A stretch of DNA of 64,000 nt from Exophiala sp. HKRS030 (GCA_023897205.1 JAHWDD010000006.1:620001-684000), one strand, 5' to 3'. Counted from the stretch's first letter, positions 1 through 14,490 are shown. A program made the numbers and translations. The notes: generated from the sequence alone by a model not told the origin.

Positions 1-503
1 AAACCTCGCCTTGTGCGCCCTCTTCCCTCTTGTACACTCTTCCTTGACCATCCCAACCAAGAATTCACTTCTTTTCCCCATCCTCTGAAATCCGCTCACG
101 GCGGCGTGTACAAAGGGTTCCTCTTTTTTGTGGTCTTCCAACTCCATCCCGCCACACAAACTTTCATCGACTCGCCACACAGTGTTGCCCTGCAAGGGAC
201 TGCCATCCTACCTCAAAGAACCAAGGCGTCGATCTTAATTGCACAAACGTTCTTGGACCATCGGATCATTGGATCCTCGAACGACCGCACTTTTAAAAAC
301 GTGTTGCATTCTGACCAGCATACGATCACACCAGTTTACCTTCCTTTTGTTTCTCTGGCCGGCACGAACCTCCCGACAATTCAATCTCTGTCTCACCGCT
401 GCACTGCAAAGCGAAGTGAAGCGAAGCGGTGTCGAGTAACGTCGTGTGTAGCCTACAGGAGAGAGAAACGGGGAATAGGCACAAGCAAAGCCAAACAAAC
501 ACG

Positions 504-677
504 ATGCCATCATCTCCACCGAAAAATTGGCGACCCGAGCACGACGTCTGCGTTCGCCGACACGCACGTAACGGAGAAGACATCACTAGCATTCTTATTC
601 TTTTCGAGACCGAATACCCCAACGTCAAAGTGAGCAAGGACTGGATCAAGGAGAGGACCAAGGGGTATATCCGTTGA
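504..677 (+). CDS. Small hypothetical protein, 57 aa
   Basis: A short uninterrupted reading frame begins with ATG in an AACACGATG context and ends in TGA. It starts Met-Pro-Ser-Ser-Pro-Pro, then has a Trp, a charged stretch and a helix-like segment ending in a Val-Ser-Lys-Asp-Trp-Ile-Lys-Glu-Arg motif. This loosely resembles short helix-turn-helix-like fungal proteins with a Trp near each end, but I do not recognise a family. No intron is needed. The region upstream (1-503) carries several overlapping open frames on both strands without convincing protein character. It may be a real small gene or a chance ORF. Confidence 0.3.
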   Translation: MPSSPPKNWRPEHDVCVRRHARNGEDITSILILFETEYPNVKVSKDWIKERTKGYIR

Positions 678-1517
678 ATGTATTGTACTGGTGGAAGGAA
701 AAACACGGGTGTGCACTCACATACACATTTATTGTTCACCCTTGCCCCCTGGTACAGACCGTACGTATGATGCCGGGGAGGTTCTCAGGGAGCCCTTGGG
801 TGTGTATGTCTGTGCACAGGTTGAGAGGCTCGGTGTTGATGATTTGATTTCATTTTTGCTTCTTTTTCTTTCCTTTCCTCTGGGGGTTTCTAGATTTTAT
901 TCAAGGCAATCTCATTTTTCCTCATTCGTGGTAGACTAGATAGATAATCGTAACAACGTTCAAGCCATGTCTCTCTAAGATAGTACTTCGCGTCAATGAA
1001 GCCAGTGTTCTTTCTAGACCGACCGATTTGACAAGCCCCCAACGACAGCTTCTAGAAGCCAAAAGCCATACGTAAAACTTGTTGTATGAATTTACATCCA
1101 GGCCCAGTATAAAATCTGTACAAAAAGTACCCAAGGTATCTTGGGTATAGAAATAGCATGGCCGTGCCGTACCGCGCATAGAAATCAGAGTTTCTTTCTT
1201 TTTCGGCGACGAACAGGGTGAATTTCTTTCTGCTTTTTGCTTTGAAATGTTTATACTCCGTAGACCTCGGAAAAATGCAATGTAAGCAGGACCTGACGCA
1301 CCAAGAAGGATATGTCTATAAACAACAAAACTCCCCGCAAATGGCGGTTCTAAAAGGGTTTTCTCGCAGGGACGATAAGAAGTCGAATATATATGGGTGA
1401 CAATCGGTGCACCATATCGTTCGTGACAGTGAGTCGATTTGGTCATGTCGGTGACCGCAGGCTTCCAAGTCTCCGTCTCTCGGTCCCCCATGATTGTTCG
1501 AGACAGTCGTCGGTTGT
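678..1517. other. Intergenic region, no gene seen
   Basis: This 840-nt stretch lies between the small ORF and the 3' end of the sulfatase. Its open frames are short and low-complexity. It holds one copy of the recurring octamer ACTCCGTA at 1255-1262. Probably 3' untranslated sequence of both neighbours plus spacer. Confidence 0.5.
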
Positions 1518-3485
<1,968 letters not shown>

Positions 3486-4151
3486 GTTGGCTTTTTTTGG
3501 GGTGCGCGAGTCAGCCTTGCGAGGGTCAGATCGTGTGGCTTTTCACCCCCAAAAAATGCCTACAATTTGACTACACACTACGCGAGGTTTTCCTGTTTCT
3601 GCTTGTGTCTCTCCTAGGTAAGGGCACAGCAATGTATTTGATGGGCTGGAAGACAATTTAAAAAAAAGCCCCCCAATAAAGATCCAGTCTTCGTTGCTTT
3701 GGGGGCGCCAAAACTCCCTTTGCACATCGCCGGTTCCCTGAGAGTTCCGGCATTGGAAGGGGGCTGGTCCGTAAGGAGAGAGGAGGGACTGTAACATTGG
3801 AAAAAAGTTGTGGAATTCAGCACGAGTACCGTGCCCCGTTTATGCCCATGGACGTCGCTTGTCGTCAGTCCACGCTTTGCTGTACGCCGCAACAGTAACC
3901 GAAGTGCGACGAGGGCAACCGAAGTCCGATAGAGAGCGAGAGCGACTTCCGCCGCCCGCCCATCACCTTCCACCATCTTGTCGAAAAGTCCTTCCAGAGA
4001 AGACCGATAGACTCATCATACAGTACACCGATTTGCTGTTATCCCGTTTCGTTTCTCCCCCTCCCCTCCCCCTCCCCCTTCTTTTTTTTCCAATGGTAAA
4101 CTTTTTGTTCCTCCATCTTCCAGGCATATTGACACGTCAAAAAGACTGACC
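3486..4151. other. Intergenic region upstream of sulfatase
   Basis: This stretch between two same-strand genes contains A-, T- and C-rich runs (for example the pyrimidine tract near 4045-4095) and no convincing coding sequence. It should hold the sulfatase promoter and possibly a missing first exon. Confidence 0.45.
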
Positions 4152-5373
4152 TCACATTTGCGGAGCGGTACCATTCAAAGTTACCAAGACGGCCTCCGTG
4201 GAGAAAATGTTCAACTTGGCCTTGCCGTCCTGGCCGACCTTCAACCACTCTGGCTTGTACGTGCCGGACTGCAAGAGGCGTCCGTCCGAGTAGTTCCAAC
4301 TGAGACCCGCCCAGCGATACCATCGTCCGCGCTCGCACCGTCGCCCGTCAGGCGGTCGACGCGAACCCTCGTCTCGCCGTTGGAAACACTCAACACGACC
4401 TCCTGACTGGGTCGGGAGAAGTTGCTCGTCTTGTTCCACTCGTCAAAATTGATGGCGGCATACTTGGCGAGTCGACCACCCTCGTAGATCGTGTAGGCCG
4501 ACATATTCCAAGGGAAGGACTTGTCGACGGCGGCTTTGATCTGGACATTGGGATGATGGCCGAGGGCGTCCGCGACAAAGATTTGCCCCTACAGAGGAGC
4601 ACGGACGTAAGGCTCTCGACCCTTGGTGGGAACGGGAACCCAAGCCGCGTAACCAAACATGGTGCCTTGGATGAGGTTGTAACGGGTAATGTTCTATTCA
4701 TATCGTCAGTGGGTGACTTGAACTCTAACTGAAGAACAAGATGGAAACAATCAAAATGATTATGCTCATGATCGGATGGGGGTTGGTAACCAACCATTGT
4801 CATTCCCATCATCAAATGATCAATCAACCAAAGAGCAGAACCTAAAACCTCCTCGACCTGGGACATGTTCAAGTTGGCCGAATCACTGTTGGTTTCTCCC
4901 AACACAACGGGCACGGTAAGCTCCTGTTCGTGGGCGTATTCCATCTCGTGCTCGTATTGAGTGATGTTGTTCTCGACCGCGGTGTGGTTCATGAACGAGT
5001 TTTGGAGACGGACCCAGGGCTGGTTCGAAGCTGCGTACCTACGTCGAAGTGCCTCCTAGTCTGATTGCCGGATGTGCTCCAGTCTTGTTGTACAAGAGAT
5101 CAAAGATGTCCCTAGAAAACAAATTGGGTGAGGTGTTGTTTCCTAACGTGACCACCAGTCAGTGCCGAGAATCACATTTGATTGGTTTCTTCTCGCCTTC
5201 TCACCGGCGTAGTCTGCGAAGAAATGGGTAGGTAAGGAGAAGGAGGCGAAATCGTGTAAAACTGCCCACGAACTGCCAGCCGGCACAGACAATGCACCCG
5301 AGATGGTGAGGGTGGACGAAGAGGCATTCGTCAAACCCATTCAGAGGCCGGCAGTGACGAGTGTTTTCCGCAT
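4152..5373 (-). pseudogene. GH79-type beta-glucuronidase-like gene, disrupted
   Basis: Remnant of a secreted glycoside hydrolase family 79 enzyme, which in intact form releases glucuronic acid from glycans. The start is MRKTLVTAGL at 5373, a signal-peptide-like sequence, immediately interrupted by TGA at 5341-5343. After it come LHDFASFSLPTHFFADYAG, a clean intron (about 5147-5207, GTGAGA...TTAG) and SRDIFDLLYNKTGAHPAIRLGG. The match then jumps to LQNSFMNHTAVENN, so roughly 150-200 residues, including the expected acid/base Glu region, are missing. The segment VPVVLGETNS matches the nucleophile region. After a second intron the frame carries an in-frame TAG near 4591, and a frameshift near 4320 separates RLTGDGASADD from RWAGLSWNYSDG. 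The C-terminal beta-sandwich part ends at 4152. Four independent lesions make a pseudogene far likelier than mis-splicing. Confidence 0.8.
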
Positions 5374-6214
5374 CGTTGAGAAAGAAAGCTGCATGGCTGG
5401 TTGCGATTGATCACAAGCCAACACAGATTCGCCCGCGGTAGGGTCAATGACTACTCGTACAACAAAGTCAACTGATAACGATGAGGTCGGACTGAACTTG
5501 AGACCTTCGACCTTTGTGTTAAGCCCCATAGGCGACAGTAAATACCTGACTTTTTCATCCCAGCCCCAGCCCCATGTCGATCGGAAAAGAGACGACCTAC
5601 TCAGGATTTCTGATACATCATCACCTACCCCAGATACATCTGAAAAGGACAAGTCGAAAAGCTGGCAGCGTAATCAGTCGCTGACTAGCGGAACTCGCCC
5701 TTTCTTTTTCGTCTACACAAAAGGAATGAATCAATAGACAGCTGATAGTACGAAGGGTACCAAGGATAGATGGTGAATGAGTACTAGGTAGCTGAGTTTT
5801 AGCTAGCTAGCTTTGAAAAGCCCCCAGCTTTTACAAAAGATCTCCGCGTGACCAGCGCCTGGGGCACTTTTTTGGTTATGGGCAACTGGCAAGGGGACGA
5901 GTATAAGGGTATTGATAGGGGAGGGTGAAGGGTGCCGAGAAGAGGGGGAAGGCATCTATGTAATTACTTAATCACCTTTATCATTAGTCGAATGCTATTA
6001 GTCCTTGCCCGCCTATCAGGTAAAAGGCACGCGACTTTTGCCTCCTCTACCGCAGTTGGCGCAAGATATAAAGAGACGTCCGTGACCGAGATGCGAGCGA
6101 GCCGTCCGATTGACCTACTACCTACTCTTTCCTTCTTTTTCCTATTCTCACTTGCCTCCCAATGCACGCGCCGAGCGTCCCGACGCTTCGGACTTCTTTC
6201 ATGAATAGTCTGCC
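5374..6214. other. Intergenic region / promoter of the double-zinc-cluster regulator
   Basis: This 841-nt spacer lies between the GH79 remnant and the regulator at 6215. It has no convincing gene, only short open frames of biased composition. The last 200 nt are pyrimidine-rich, as expected just upstream of a fungal start codon. Confidence 0.45.
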
Positions 6215-9200
6215 ATGGATACAGGCGCCGAACAGTCTCTCGTGGGCTCTAGGCCGGAAGCTCGTAAGTTATTTCCTCTTGTTCCAGTATCACAGGCATG
6301 ACGTGGTGCTAACTCTCTCTTCTGAACCATCTATCAGCTTGTCTAGTTTGTCGAGCTAGGAAAGTCGGTATTCTACTGCGCATTCTGATCCAGATTCAGA
6401 CACTTGGGTTACTGCCACACGATGAATGATGGTGTACGGAACTCCCCACTAATCTTATCACCTCGTTTGTAGGTGAAATGTGATCGCGCTCGACCCGCGT
6501 GCGGCCCTTGCATTCGCCTGGAGATCCAGTGCCCCGGATATCAGGGGACCTCCAAGCTGCTATCCCAGGCCGAGGTTTATCGATCTGCTGCCGGCATTTT
6601 CGAGGCGTCTGGTGTGGTCAAGCGCCGCATTGGATCCTGCGTGGAATGCCGACGGTCGAAATGCCGCTGTTCACGGACGAGACCGACGTGCAAACGATGC
6701 GAAGAAAAAGGCTTCACCTGTACCTACTCGGGCCCAGGGGAGGCGACAGCAGATGGAAGAGACCCCGTGAAGTCGCCAACTCCCTTAACCGCGACGCCTG
6801 GACACAATCCAAGCACGCCCGTCCTGACTACACCTTCGGCATCACTCGTTCCCCTCGCATCATCTGGCGGAGGTTCAAACGCAGGCCGTTCCGTTGGTGA
6901 AAGCTGGTAATGGTTCCCCCGCCCCCAAAATCCCCTCCTTGTTTCTCTCTTGGTTCCATGTGTGGCTCATAAGGAGGCGGTTAGGCTCTTCGCCGAATCA
7001 ATACCAGAGGATCCACGTCTGCTACGGTCGTTGATTGATGCTTACTTCGAACACGTCCACCCGCTGAGATGTCTGGGCTTCGTGCACAAGCCCACCTTTA
7101 TGCGCGCCCTGGAGAGAGGGATCGTCAAAGATGAGTACATCGAGGCGCTGATCTACATCATGTGCGCCTTTGGCGCAAAGTACTTGTCGTGGGAATCTCA
7201 TAATCGTCTACCGTTGTACAACGATGAGAATGAGGCGCCCGGCTTTCAATGGGCTAGAAAGGCGAGGGACATAGCCATGAGGGGGATGGATATCCCCTCG
7301 GTGCAAAACCTTATGGTGAGCGTCGAGTCCTCGACATGATAAAGTGTAGGTGTAGGCAAACTCTTGCTGACAAAAGTTGTGTGGCAAGGCGTTGATACTC
7401 ATCTCCGAGTATGGCGCCAGTGCCCACGGAAACGCCATCGCCTTCGTCCTGGCGGGATGCTGCCACCGCCTGGCTCGTCTCCTAGGTCTTGACCACAGTT
7501 ACGACGCAAACATCAAGCCTGGTGCGGAAGCTTGCGACCAGGAAAGCCGTAGGAGACTCATGTGGTCGTGTTTCGTCCTGGACAGCATCGTCGGCTCAGG
7601 CGTAGACACACACAACAGCTCCAAGTACTCGCTCCCGGACATTCCTCTGCCCGCTTCTGATGAAGATTTTCTGGCACAATGCCCCAATCAAACCGGGGAA
7701 AAACTGCAAGCCATGGAGCGGCCAGAGGTGGCCCATAATATCAACTACAGAGGCCAGCTCGTCTACCTGGTCCTACTACGAACTCAGGTTCTAAGGTATG
7801 CGTAACCATCATGTCCATGAATATCTTTCTCCCTCCTTCGGGGCCGTAAACCAACCCGTCATACTTTTCACAGGTTGATCAGACAATCGCTGTCCGCGGG
7901 CGACGTCGAGGACCCGAGGTCGCCGTTCAGAGATTTGCTCGACAATCTGGAATCGTGGTATGCAAACATGCCCTCCAGGCTTCGCGTCAGCGACATCAAC
8001 ATCTACATCCACAAGGAACTGAATACACTGGGTGCCGTATTTTCGCTTCATTTCCTCTACCACGCCGCCATAACCGACCTGACGCGCGTGTCGCTGCCCG
8101 GATTCAGTTTCCCTCTCGCCCGGACCTTCGAACACGTCTCCGACGAGTTCAGACAAGACTGTCGACAGCGCTGTCGCCATCATGCCGACGAGATATCGCG
8201 ACTGATCGAGATCGGTCTGCGGCACGGCGTGCGGCCCTTTGATGACACCTTTTGTTTCACCGCCGCCTACGAGGTGACCAAGGTCCAAATCATCCATTCC
8301 ACCACTGCGGCACCCCGTCGAGGAACAGGAACGGACCACGGTCAGGCCGAGGCAAACATCCGTTGTAATATCAGGTTGATGACCTTGATGGGTAGGGATG
8401 GCTCTCATGTCCTGGTAAGCTTCACAGATAAAACCTTCGGTCCTCGTTGAGGATTGACTAGCTCTTACTAACTGACCCTCTACCTATAGGTACGGCCATT
8501 GATCTCGCTCCTGAGTCGATTTGGGTTCCGCAAACTCGCTCTCGAATGGGATCCCCGTTCTCCTGCCACCGATGCCGAAGGTGCCGAGATTTCTGGTCCT
8601 GCGGATTCCAACCACCTTTCCAGCGTGTCGACGCTCAGACTGGCTCGAGCCGAGATGCAACGTCACCAATCCTCGGCCAATGTCACCAGTCCGACGTTTC
8701 GGTCCTCGACCGATGCAGTGGACGCCTCTTCTTCATCAGCCACCACCGCTACACAACATCACCGCCGCCAACGCAGCGGAGTCCATGAACGGACGACGAC
8801 CGAGAGTCCCGTACTCGAACATCATTCCACAACTTCTTCAGGTCATCCACAGCAGCAGCATTATCCAGACCAACGCGGCGACCGTACGAGACATTCATCC
8901 ACATTGCAGCAAGACAACGACAATACCTCCCCACAAACTAGTATGGACTTTAATACCAGCCTCCAACCCTCGACAGTGACAGGATTTGGCCCTGGTCCCG
9001 GTCCAGCTCCCACTGGTGGTGATACCATGAATGTGGCACCACTTCATCGTATTCTAAATGTCCACGGTGCACAACAACAGCAACAACATCAACAACATCA
9101 ACAACATCATTTGGGTGCTTCTGCCACGGCGGCGGCAGCAGCAGCAGACATGTTTCCCGGGGTTGACGCTTCTTCTTCTTTCCTCGACGCTCCTGTATCA

Positions 9201-9365
9201 TCCGATGACGTCGCCGCCTACGATTATACCAACCTCGCCGCCGAAATGTCGGATTACATCACCTGGAACGCCGCGGATTATACCCGTTGGGGGTTGAACT
9301 TCCATCCGTACTCGACGACAGACGACACGGCTCAACACCACAATCCCCAATATCACACATTCTGA
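6215..9365 (+). CDS. Zn2Cys6 transcription factor with two zinc clusters and a fungal_trans middle domain
   Basis: Predicted nuclear DNA-binding regulator of 887 aa. Seven exons: 6215-6263, 6338-6363, 6473-6906, 6985-7315, 7389-7795, 7874-8414 and 8490-9365; all phases agree. The first C6 cluster spans residues 18-45 (CLVCRARKVKC..., spacing C-x2-C-x6-C-x6-C-x2-C-x6-C). A second complete cluster with identical spacing spans 81-108 (CVECRRSKCRC...). From about residue 155 comes the fungal-specific transcription factor region (AYFEHVHPLRCLGFVHKPTF, then GCCHRLARLLGLDHS). The C-terminus is Ser/Thr-rich with Gln/His runs near 9070-9110, typical of activation regions. The intron 2 donor (GTCGGT) and the intron 3 acceptor (6984) were chosen for frame continuity. 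No clear target genes nearby; the GH79 remnant upstream is a possible former neighbour. Confidence 0.85.
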
Positions 9366-9512
9366 AACCCCCTTTCCTAGCGTATTATGACGAGAATGAT
9401 GACCCCCCCCCAAACATGCTTTTTCTCCGTACACATTCCCGGACCGCAAAAAACCAGCCTTTCATCTTGTCGGTTTCTTTTTGGTGGACAACATGGAACA
9501 CAGAATAGTCCA

Positions 9513-9738
<226 letters not shown>

Positions 9739-9905
9739 AAAAAACCAAATATAAAAAATTCTTAAACCCCCTTCCATAGGTTTTATTTACCTTATTTTTC
9801 CCCCCCCCCACAACCTGTTTTTTCCCCTTACAACTCCCCGCACCCAAAAAAACAACCCATTAATTTTCTCGGTTTTTTTTTGGTGTCAAACACGCAACAC
9901 CAAAA

Positions 9906-9907
<2 letters not shown>
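9739..9907 (+). repeat. Corrupted direct copy of the sequence before the gap
   Basis: Read alongside about 9340-9512, this stretch keeps the same order of landmarks: ATTCT then a C run, a nine-to-ten-C block, a CTTTTTC-like stretch, CCCGxACC with an A run, TTxTCxTCGGTTTxTTTTTGGTG, and CAACAC just before a homopolymer. Most differences remove G. It includes a garbled version of the end of the upstream regulator gene. Best read as a low-quality duplicate end of the same locus. Confidence 0.75.
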
Positions 9908-9943
<36 letters not shown>

Positions 9944-10991
9944 CGAAAGGAAAATCAAAAACGTCCGTTCTCGCTTGTACGAGTATTACTCCCCGTCCCG
10001 AGTTGGGCTCTCTCTCTCCGGCCAGCCCATGTTTTATGAAGATCCGGTTGGGCCACCAATTTGTCCGACCGACTACGCTTCTCGTCCCGAGGACGGATTT
10101 ACCGGTACCGACATCTCTTCGACGGTTGGGTTGTTTTGATCAATCACGTCGACACCGAACCCCAGAAACGATGTTCCACGCCCTTGTACGCGACCGCGAC
10201 CGGCGCCTGATTCGATCCTTGGCAAAGGTCCTGGTTCTTCTTTTTGTTGGATTCAATATGTGCCCTGTTTTCGACCGAGGTTCGAATGTCAGTACCACAT
10301 TTTTTACGCTCGATTTGATTGTGTTGTTTGCACCAAACTTTGATGTGCTGTTTCCAGTCGCGACCATGAGTGATTTTGCCAGTGTACACTGATCGAGTCT
10401 AAACTGATTTCGCGATGCTATCGAAATGGGACGATTGACCCATCGTTGCTATGCCACGTAATGAATTGCAGTCCCTTCAGCACAAACGAAAATTATCGGG
10501 GAATAAAAGCACAGTTCGTGGACTATATACTTATTCCTGATACCTGGAAGGATATGTAATGATATTCCATGACAAGCTTGAGCTAAGTAGGAATTTTGGG
10601 AGTGAAAAAGTTGTGTCGCCTTGAGAACAAAAGCCGAACAAATCAAACAACCATTCCCAGTAGTCTGTCAAACCAGAAACTAAATACCTAGTCAGGTGTT
10701 TTCAAACAAAAGCCCTCAAAAGGAGGAGAGTTGATGATGATGCGTCGTCCAACTCCTCGCTCAAAGTCAATGTGATTTCTTGTCCCTTTCTCATCAGTAG
10801 AGAAATATACCAAAGTAGTAGTTGTTGTTGTTGTTGTGGTTGTGTGTGCTCATAACGCTGCATTTCGTATAGCGTCACCTTTGAAGGGGAAAAAAGGTGG
10901 CGGCAAACCGGGAGACTCCTGAGTATGCGTGGGCGAAGTGATATATATCGCAGTGGAAAAGTCAAACGAAAAGCACCATCACGAAAGAATA

Positions 10992-12887
10992 TCATGACGA
11001 TATCCATATCTCCATCTTACCCATCTCGCTTCTCTCCTTCTTAGCTTGACTTCGTACACTACTCAACAACATCTCCAAATCATCTTGATCGCCCATGGTG
11101 ATCATGTCACCATCGTCTTGCATTTTGATCTTCAATCGATCTTTGATGCTGAACTTTTCTCGTATCTTGCTTTCAAAATCACCAAAATCTATCACTGCGC
11201 CGATCATAAGGTATCTCGTATCTTCGTTGAAATGGCATTTGACTCGGATCTTGCGCATTTCGGGCCGAGAGCTGCCACGTCCGGACCGTGATGGCGCACG
11301 GATGGGTTCAAAGCCGTCCATATCATCGTCGTCTGCGAGTTCTTCGTCTAGGTATTCATCTTCTTCATTGAAGTAATCTTCTTCCTGACGTCTTTGCGTG
11401 GGTCGTCGTTGCACCGGTCGTGGACTCGCGTACATGCTGTAGACATCGTCCACACTAGCTCCCGGGTCTTCGTATCTTGGTTGCTCACGGAATAGGGGAG
11501 CTGGGGCTGGGACCCTCTGTGATATTGATCTGTCGAGGACCTGGCGTCGTGAGGGTGCTCTCCGTGGCTCAGAAGCTGTCCGTTGGGTACCATACCGGGA
11601 TCTCTCCATTGGAGGTTGCTGACTCAGCATTGGGGCCTCGTCTTGCCATGAAAGCTCGCTCATGGATGGTTGTTGCATCCTACTCCGACTCGGAGGTGCC
11701 TGTTGGTCAAAAGTTGCCGCACGCGACAGCATCCCAGGCCGAGGTTGCTCCATGTCTTGCTTTGTAGGATACATGGGGCGTGGGTTGCGGAGAGACGCTG
11801 ATCGGATTGGAAGATTTGCACTTCCAGTGCTGTTGGTCCTGGGCTTGTCTGTCTCTGGTGGAGGGGTCGGAGGAAACACGTTCCTGTTCATAACAGGAGG
11901 AGCACTTTGGTCGCGGGGGACTCTACTGGACAGATTCCGTTGGACCAAATTAGTTGCAGCGAAGCTGATGTTTTCAAGGGGCCTGTCGTCTTTTGCCCCT
12001 AACTCTGCGGCTACAGCTTGCCTGCGTTCAACGCCTTCGAACCCAGTACCGGTGTTCGAACGGTTGGAGGTAGCAATTAACCGGGCCTTGCCCAGGTAGT
12101 CTTTGGCCTTCAGGTTCTTCACTTTCGCTTCGTTCGGTCGGTATACACATCCGACAGGACTAGACAAATCTTGTCAGCGGCTAGAGAACAGAGAAATACC
12201 TAGCCCAATACTCACATGCTGAAAACGACATATCCCTGCGCCTGTCAGTGTGGTTTTGAGCAAATTTGGGATCGAATACGTACCTGTGCTCTTTCCTTGA
12301 TAGCATCGTCAATCACATCGTGGTCCGGGGTCATCTTCTCCTTCTGCGCAAATGTAAAGTCCTGTATGCCAGCTTCCTCCTGCTGCAGGTACATATAACA
12401 CAGACCTCTGTTGAACAAGACCTCGCATGAGTAGAGTTTGAACTTCAGGCCGAGTTGTTCGTAGTCGATGTATGTGTTGCCTCGAAGATATAGAAGGGTG
12501 TCATTGAAGTTGGCCAGGGCCTCTTCGAAGTCGCCAACGAGAAAATTGGATACACCCTGCTGAAAGTATGCGACTGCGAGATATTGGTCCAGCTTAATTG
12601 CTCTTTGGTAGCATTCCACCTATTCACCCATCAGTATCTTGTTCCACACCCCGCCGTTCTGGCTTAACGCACCGCCCTGTCGTGTTCGCCAATTGTTGCA
12701 TGAATAACACCGCAGTTGAACAGGATCTTGGACGTATCCGCGATAGCATCAAAGATGGTCAAGGCTTCCTCGAATTCTTGATTGTCGTAGTGGCCGAGGG
12801 CCTCGACCCAAGTCTCGATCTCCTGCTCCAGAGTTAGGGAAGATTGTCTCTCAATGAACCAGCGTCACCCACCTGTTTGAGCGACAT
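10992..12887 (-). CDS. noxR: NADPH oxidase regulator NoxR (p67phox-like)
   Basis: Cytosolic activator of fungal NADPH oxidases (NoxA/NoxB), acting with Rac GTPase in hyphal growth, fusion and sexual development. Five exons on the minus strand: 12873-12887, 12673-12822, 12284-12619, 12216-12235 and 10992-12159, coding for 562 aa; phases are consistent throughout. The N-terminal third is TPR-like (ALGHYDNQEFEEALTIFD, IHATIGEHDRAVECYQRAI, AYFQQGVSNFLVGDFEEAL, LFNRGLCYMYLQQEEAGIQD). A Pro/Arg/Ser-rich linker follows, with an acidic patch (about EEDEYLDEELADDDD). The C-terminus is a PB1-type domain (RKIRVKCHFNEDTRYLMIG to KMEIWISS). Length and order match fungal NoxR. The first exon is only five codons. 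Start chosen because MSLKQEIETW begins the first TPR helix. Confidence 0.9.
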
Positions 12888-14490
12888 GGCGCCGCGCCCA
12901 GAATGGTTGAAGATGAAATCCTCTCGGCGGTGGACGTGGGCAGCTTATGCAGGCTAGGATAAGTACAGGAGGTAGGAGGACCGGACTGCGACCGGAGTGG
13001 TCGTGACTGGGACGTTATTGAAATGGAGGGATTCGTAGTGACGGACTCGGTAGAGGTTAGACGAAAATGGATGGCTGCGCGATGCTACCGAGTAGGAGGC
13101 TCGGGGGGTCGGCCCTGCGGCAGAGTGTCGATATCCAAGGATTAAGCGCCCAAGTAGGTGGCGGGCGTTCTCGGCGCCAATACGTCAACGAATTGGCGAT
13201 GCAGTAAAGTTGACAGAAAGTATTAGTGACGACCGGCGTGCAGATGAAATGAAAGATAGCGTATATGAGAAGTGAAGTCGTGTATGGTGTTTGGTATAGA
13301 GAAAAAAGAGTGTGAACACAGAAGGAGAAGGAGACGCAGGATTGACAGTGTGAGGAAAGGAGTTCGAGTTAACTGGTCCCGGGGGCAGATTCTGTCACAG
13401 GTTTTTTTCCTCTGAAGCACCAACAGAACCAGGTTTTTCTATCCGCAATACCACTTGGTACTCCGTAGGCAAGGGTGGATATCATGAAGGAATCCCTCGC
13501 TTCTTGACAAGCCACTGACTCCGTGGTGTTCTGCTGACCTCAGTGGCAACTGTCAAGATCGCACAAGCTGCTGGCACTTGTAGTCCACCTACGTCGTCGC
13601 TGCTGTCACTTGTAGTCCACCTACGTCGTCGCTGCTGTCACATTGTACTCCGTATAGCTACTGACATTGTTTTTAGGGGGCGGGCAGGGCCGTCGAAGGC
13701 TGGGATTCAGCGCAGAGGCCGCTATGTGATCTACCGGCGCTACTTTTAGGTGCCCTTACTGTACTAGAGCTAGATGCTTACCTAGATAGAGCCTAGAACT
13801 CGAAATAAGGATCATTTACCACTGTACCTGTAGAAGATACCTACCAGTGGGAAGGAGTACGTGTACCCACGTAGGTACTGTAAGTGCGGAATAGGTATCT
13901 AATTTGGGTAGTTCGGTACCTAATGAGGACACCTGATCACTCCCTGTAGAGCCTGGTCACCCTTTTGACATACAATGCATGCATCTATCACCTCGGCTGG
14001 TGCCATGCTTCCACCACAACGATGTGATCAAAGATCGCTTCCTTATACGAAGATTCAAGCGATACTCTCGAGTGGCCTGAGTTCATCACCTGAGCCGTCC
14101 TGCGTAACGAGCGCCTTTCGCTCTTCTTCTCCAACCATCACGACCCGATCCAACCCATTGTGACGGGGTTTCATGTCTCCGACAGATGCGGGTGGACCAC
14201 TTTGGTTTCAGAATCCATCTTTGGCGACCAACCAACGCCCTCGGACACTCCTCAAACTCCCAAACAAGGGCAATTGTCTTGACAGGCCTCGTCTATCCGT
14301 ACTGTCGGGCTCTCGGGCTTTCAATGTTCAATGCAGGGGCACTGCATCATCGTGCAGGAAGCCCGCCCGACTCGCAATCCTTCAGCCGCGAATGCAACCT
14401 GCTTCCGAACAATCACGACGTGTTGCTGATGTATATCAAAAATTTTCTACAGACGAGAATTACTCGTTAGAATCCTCAGCGTACATCAGG
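12888..14490. other. Intergenic region with NoxR promoter
   Basis: 1.6 kb without a supported gene. It contains a perfect 32-bp tandem duplication (13575-13641) and two copies of ACTCCGTA (13460-13467, 13647-13654). The stretch 13740-13920 is rich in TAGGTA/GTACCTA words. Open frames at 13975-14550 have no recognisable domain and are probably chance. Confidence 0.5.
13575..13641 (+). repeat. Two-copy 32-bp perfect tandem repeat
   Basis: The unit beginning CACTTGTAGTCCACCTACGT occurs at 13575-13606 and again without mismatch at 13607-13638, with three bases of a third copy. It lies about 690 bp upstream of the NoxR start codon. Confidence 0.95.

Noticed and set aside
4591..5343. Repeat-induced point mutation (RIP) as the cause of the GH79 stops
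   Set aside because: The two premature stops do not both fit CpA-to-TpA changes, and a deletion and frameshift are also present; no general C-to-T bias was obvious by eye.
10170..10392. 73-codon ORF after the C tract with a hydrophobic stretch
   Set aside because: No homology-like motif, overlapping frames on the other strand are equally open, and it lies in the low-confidence region after the gap.
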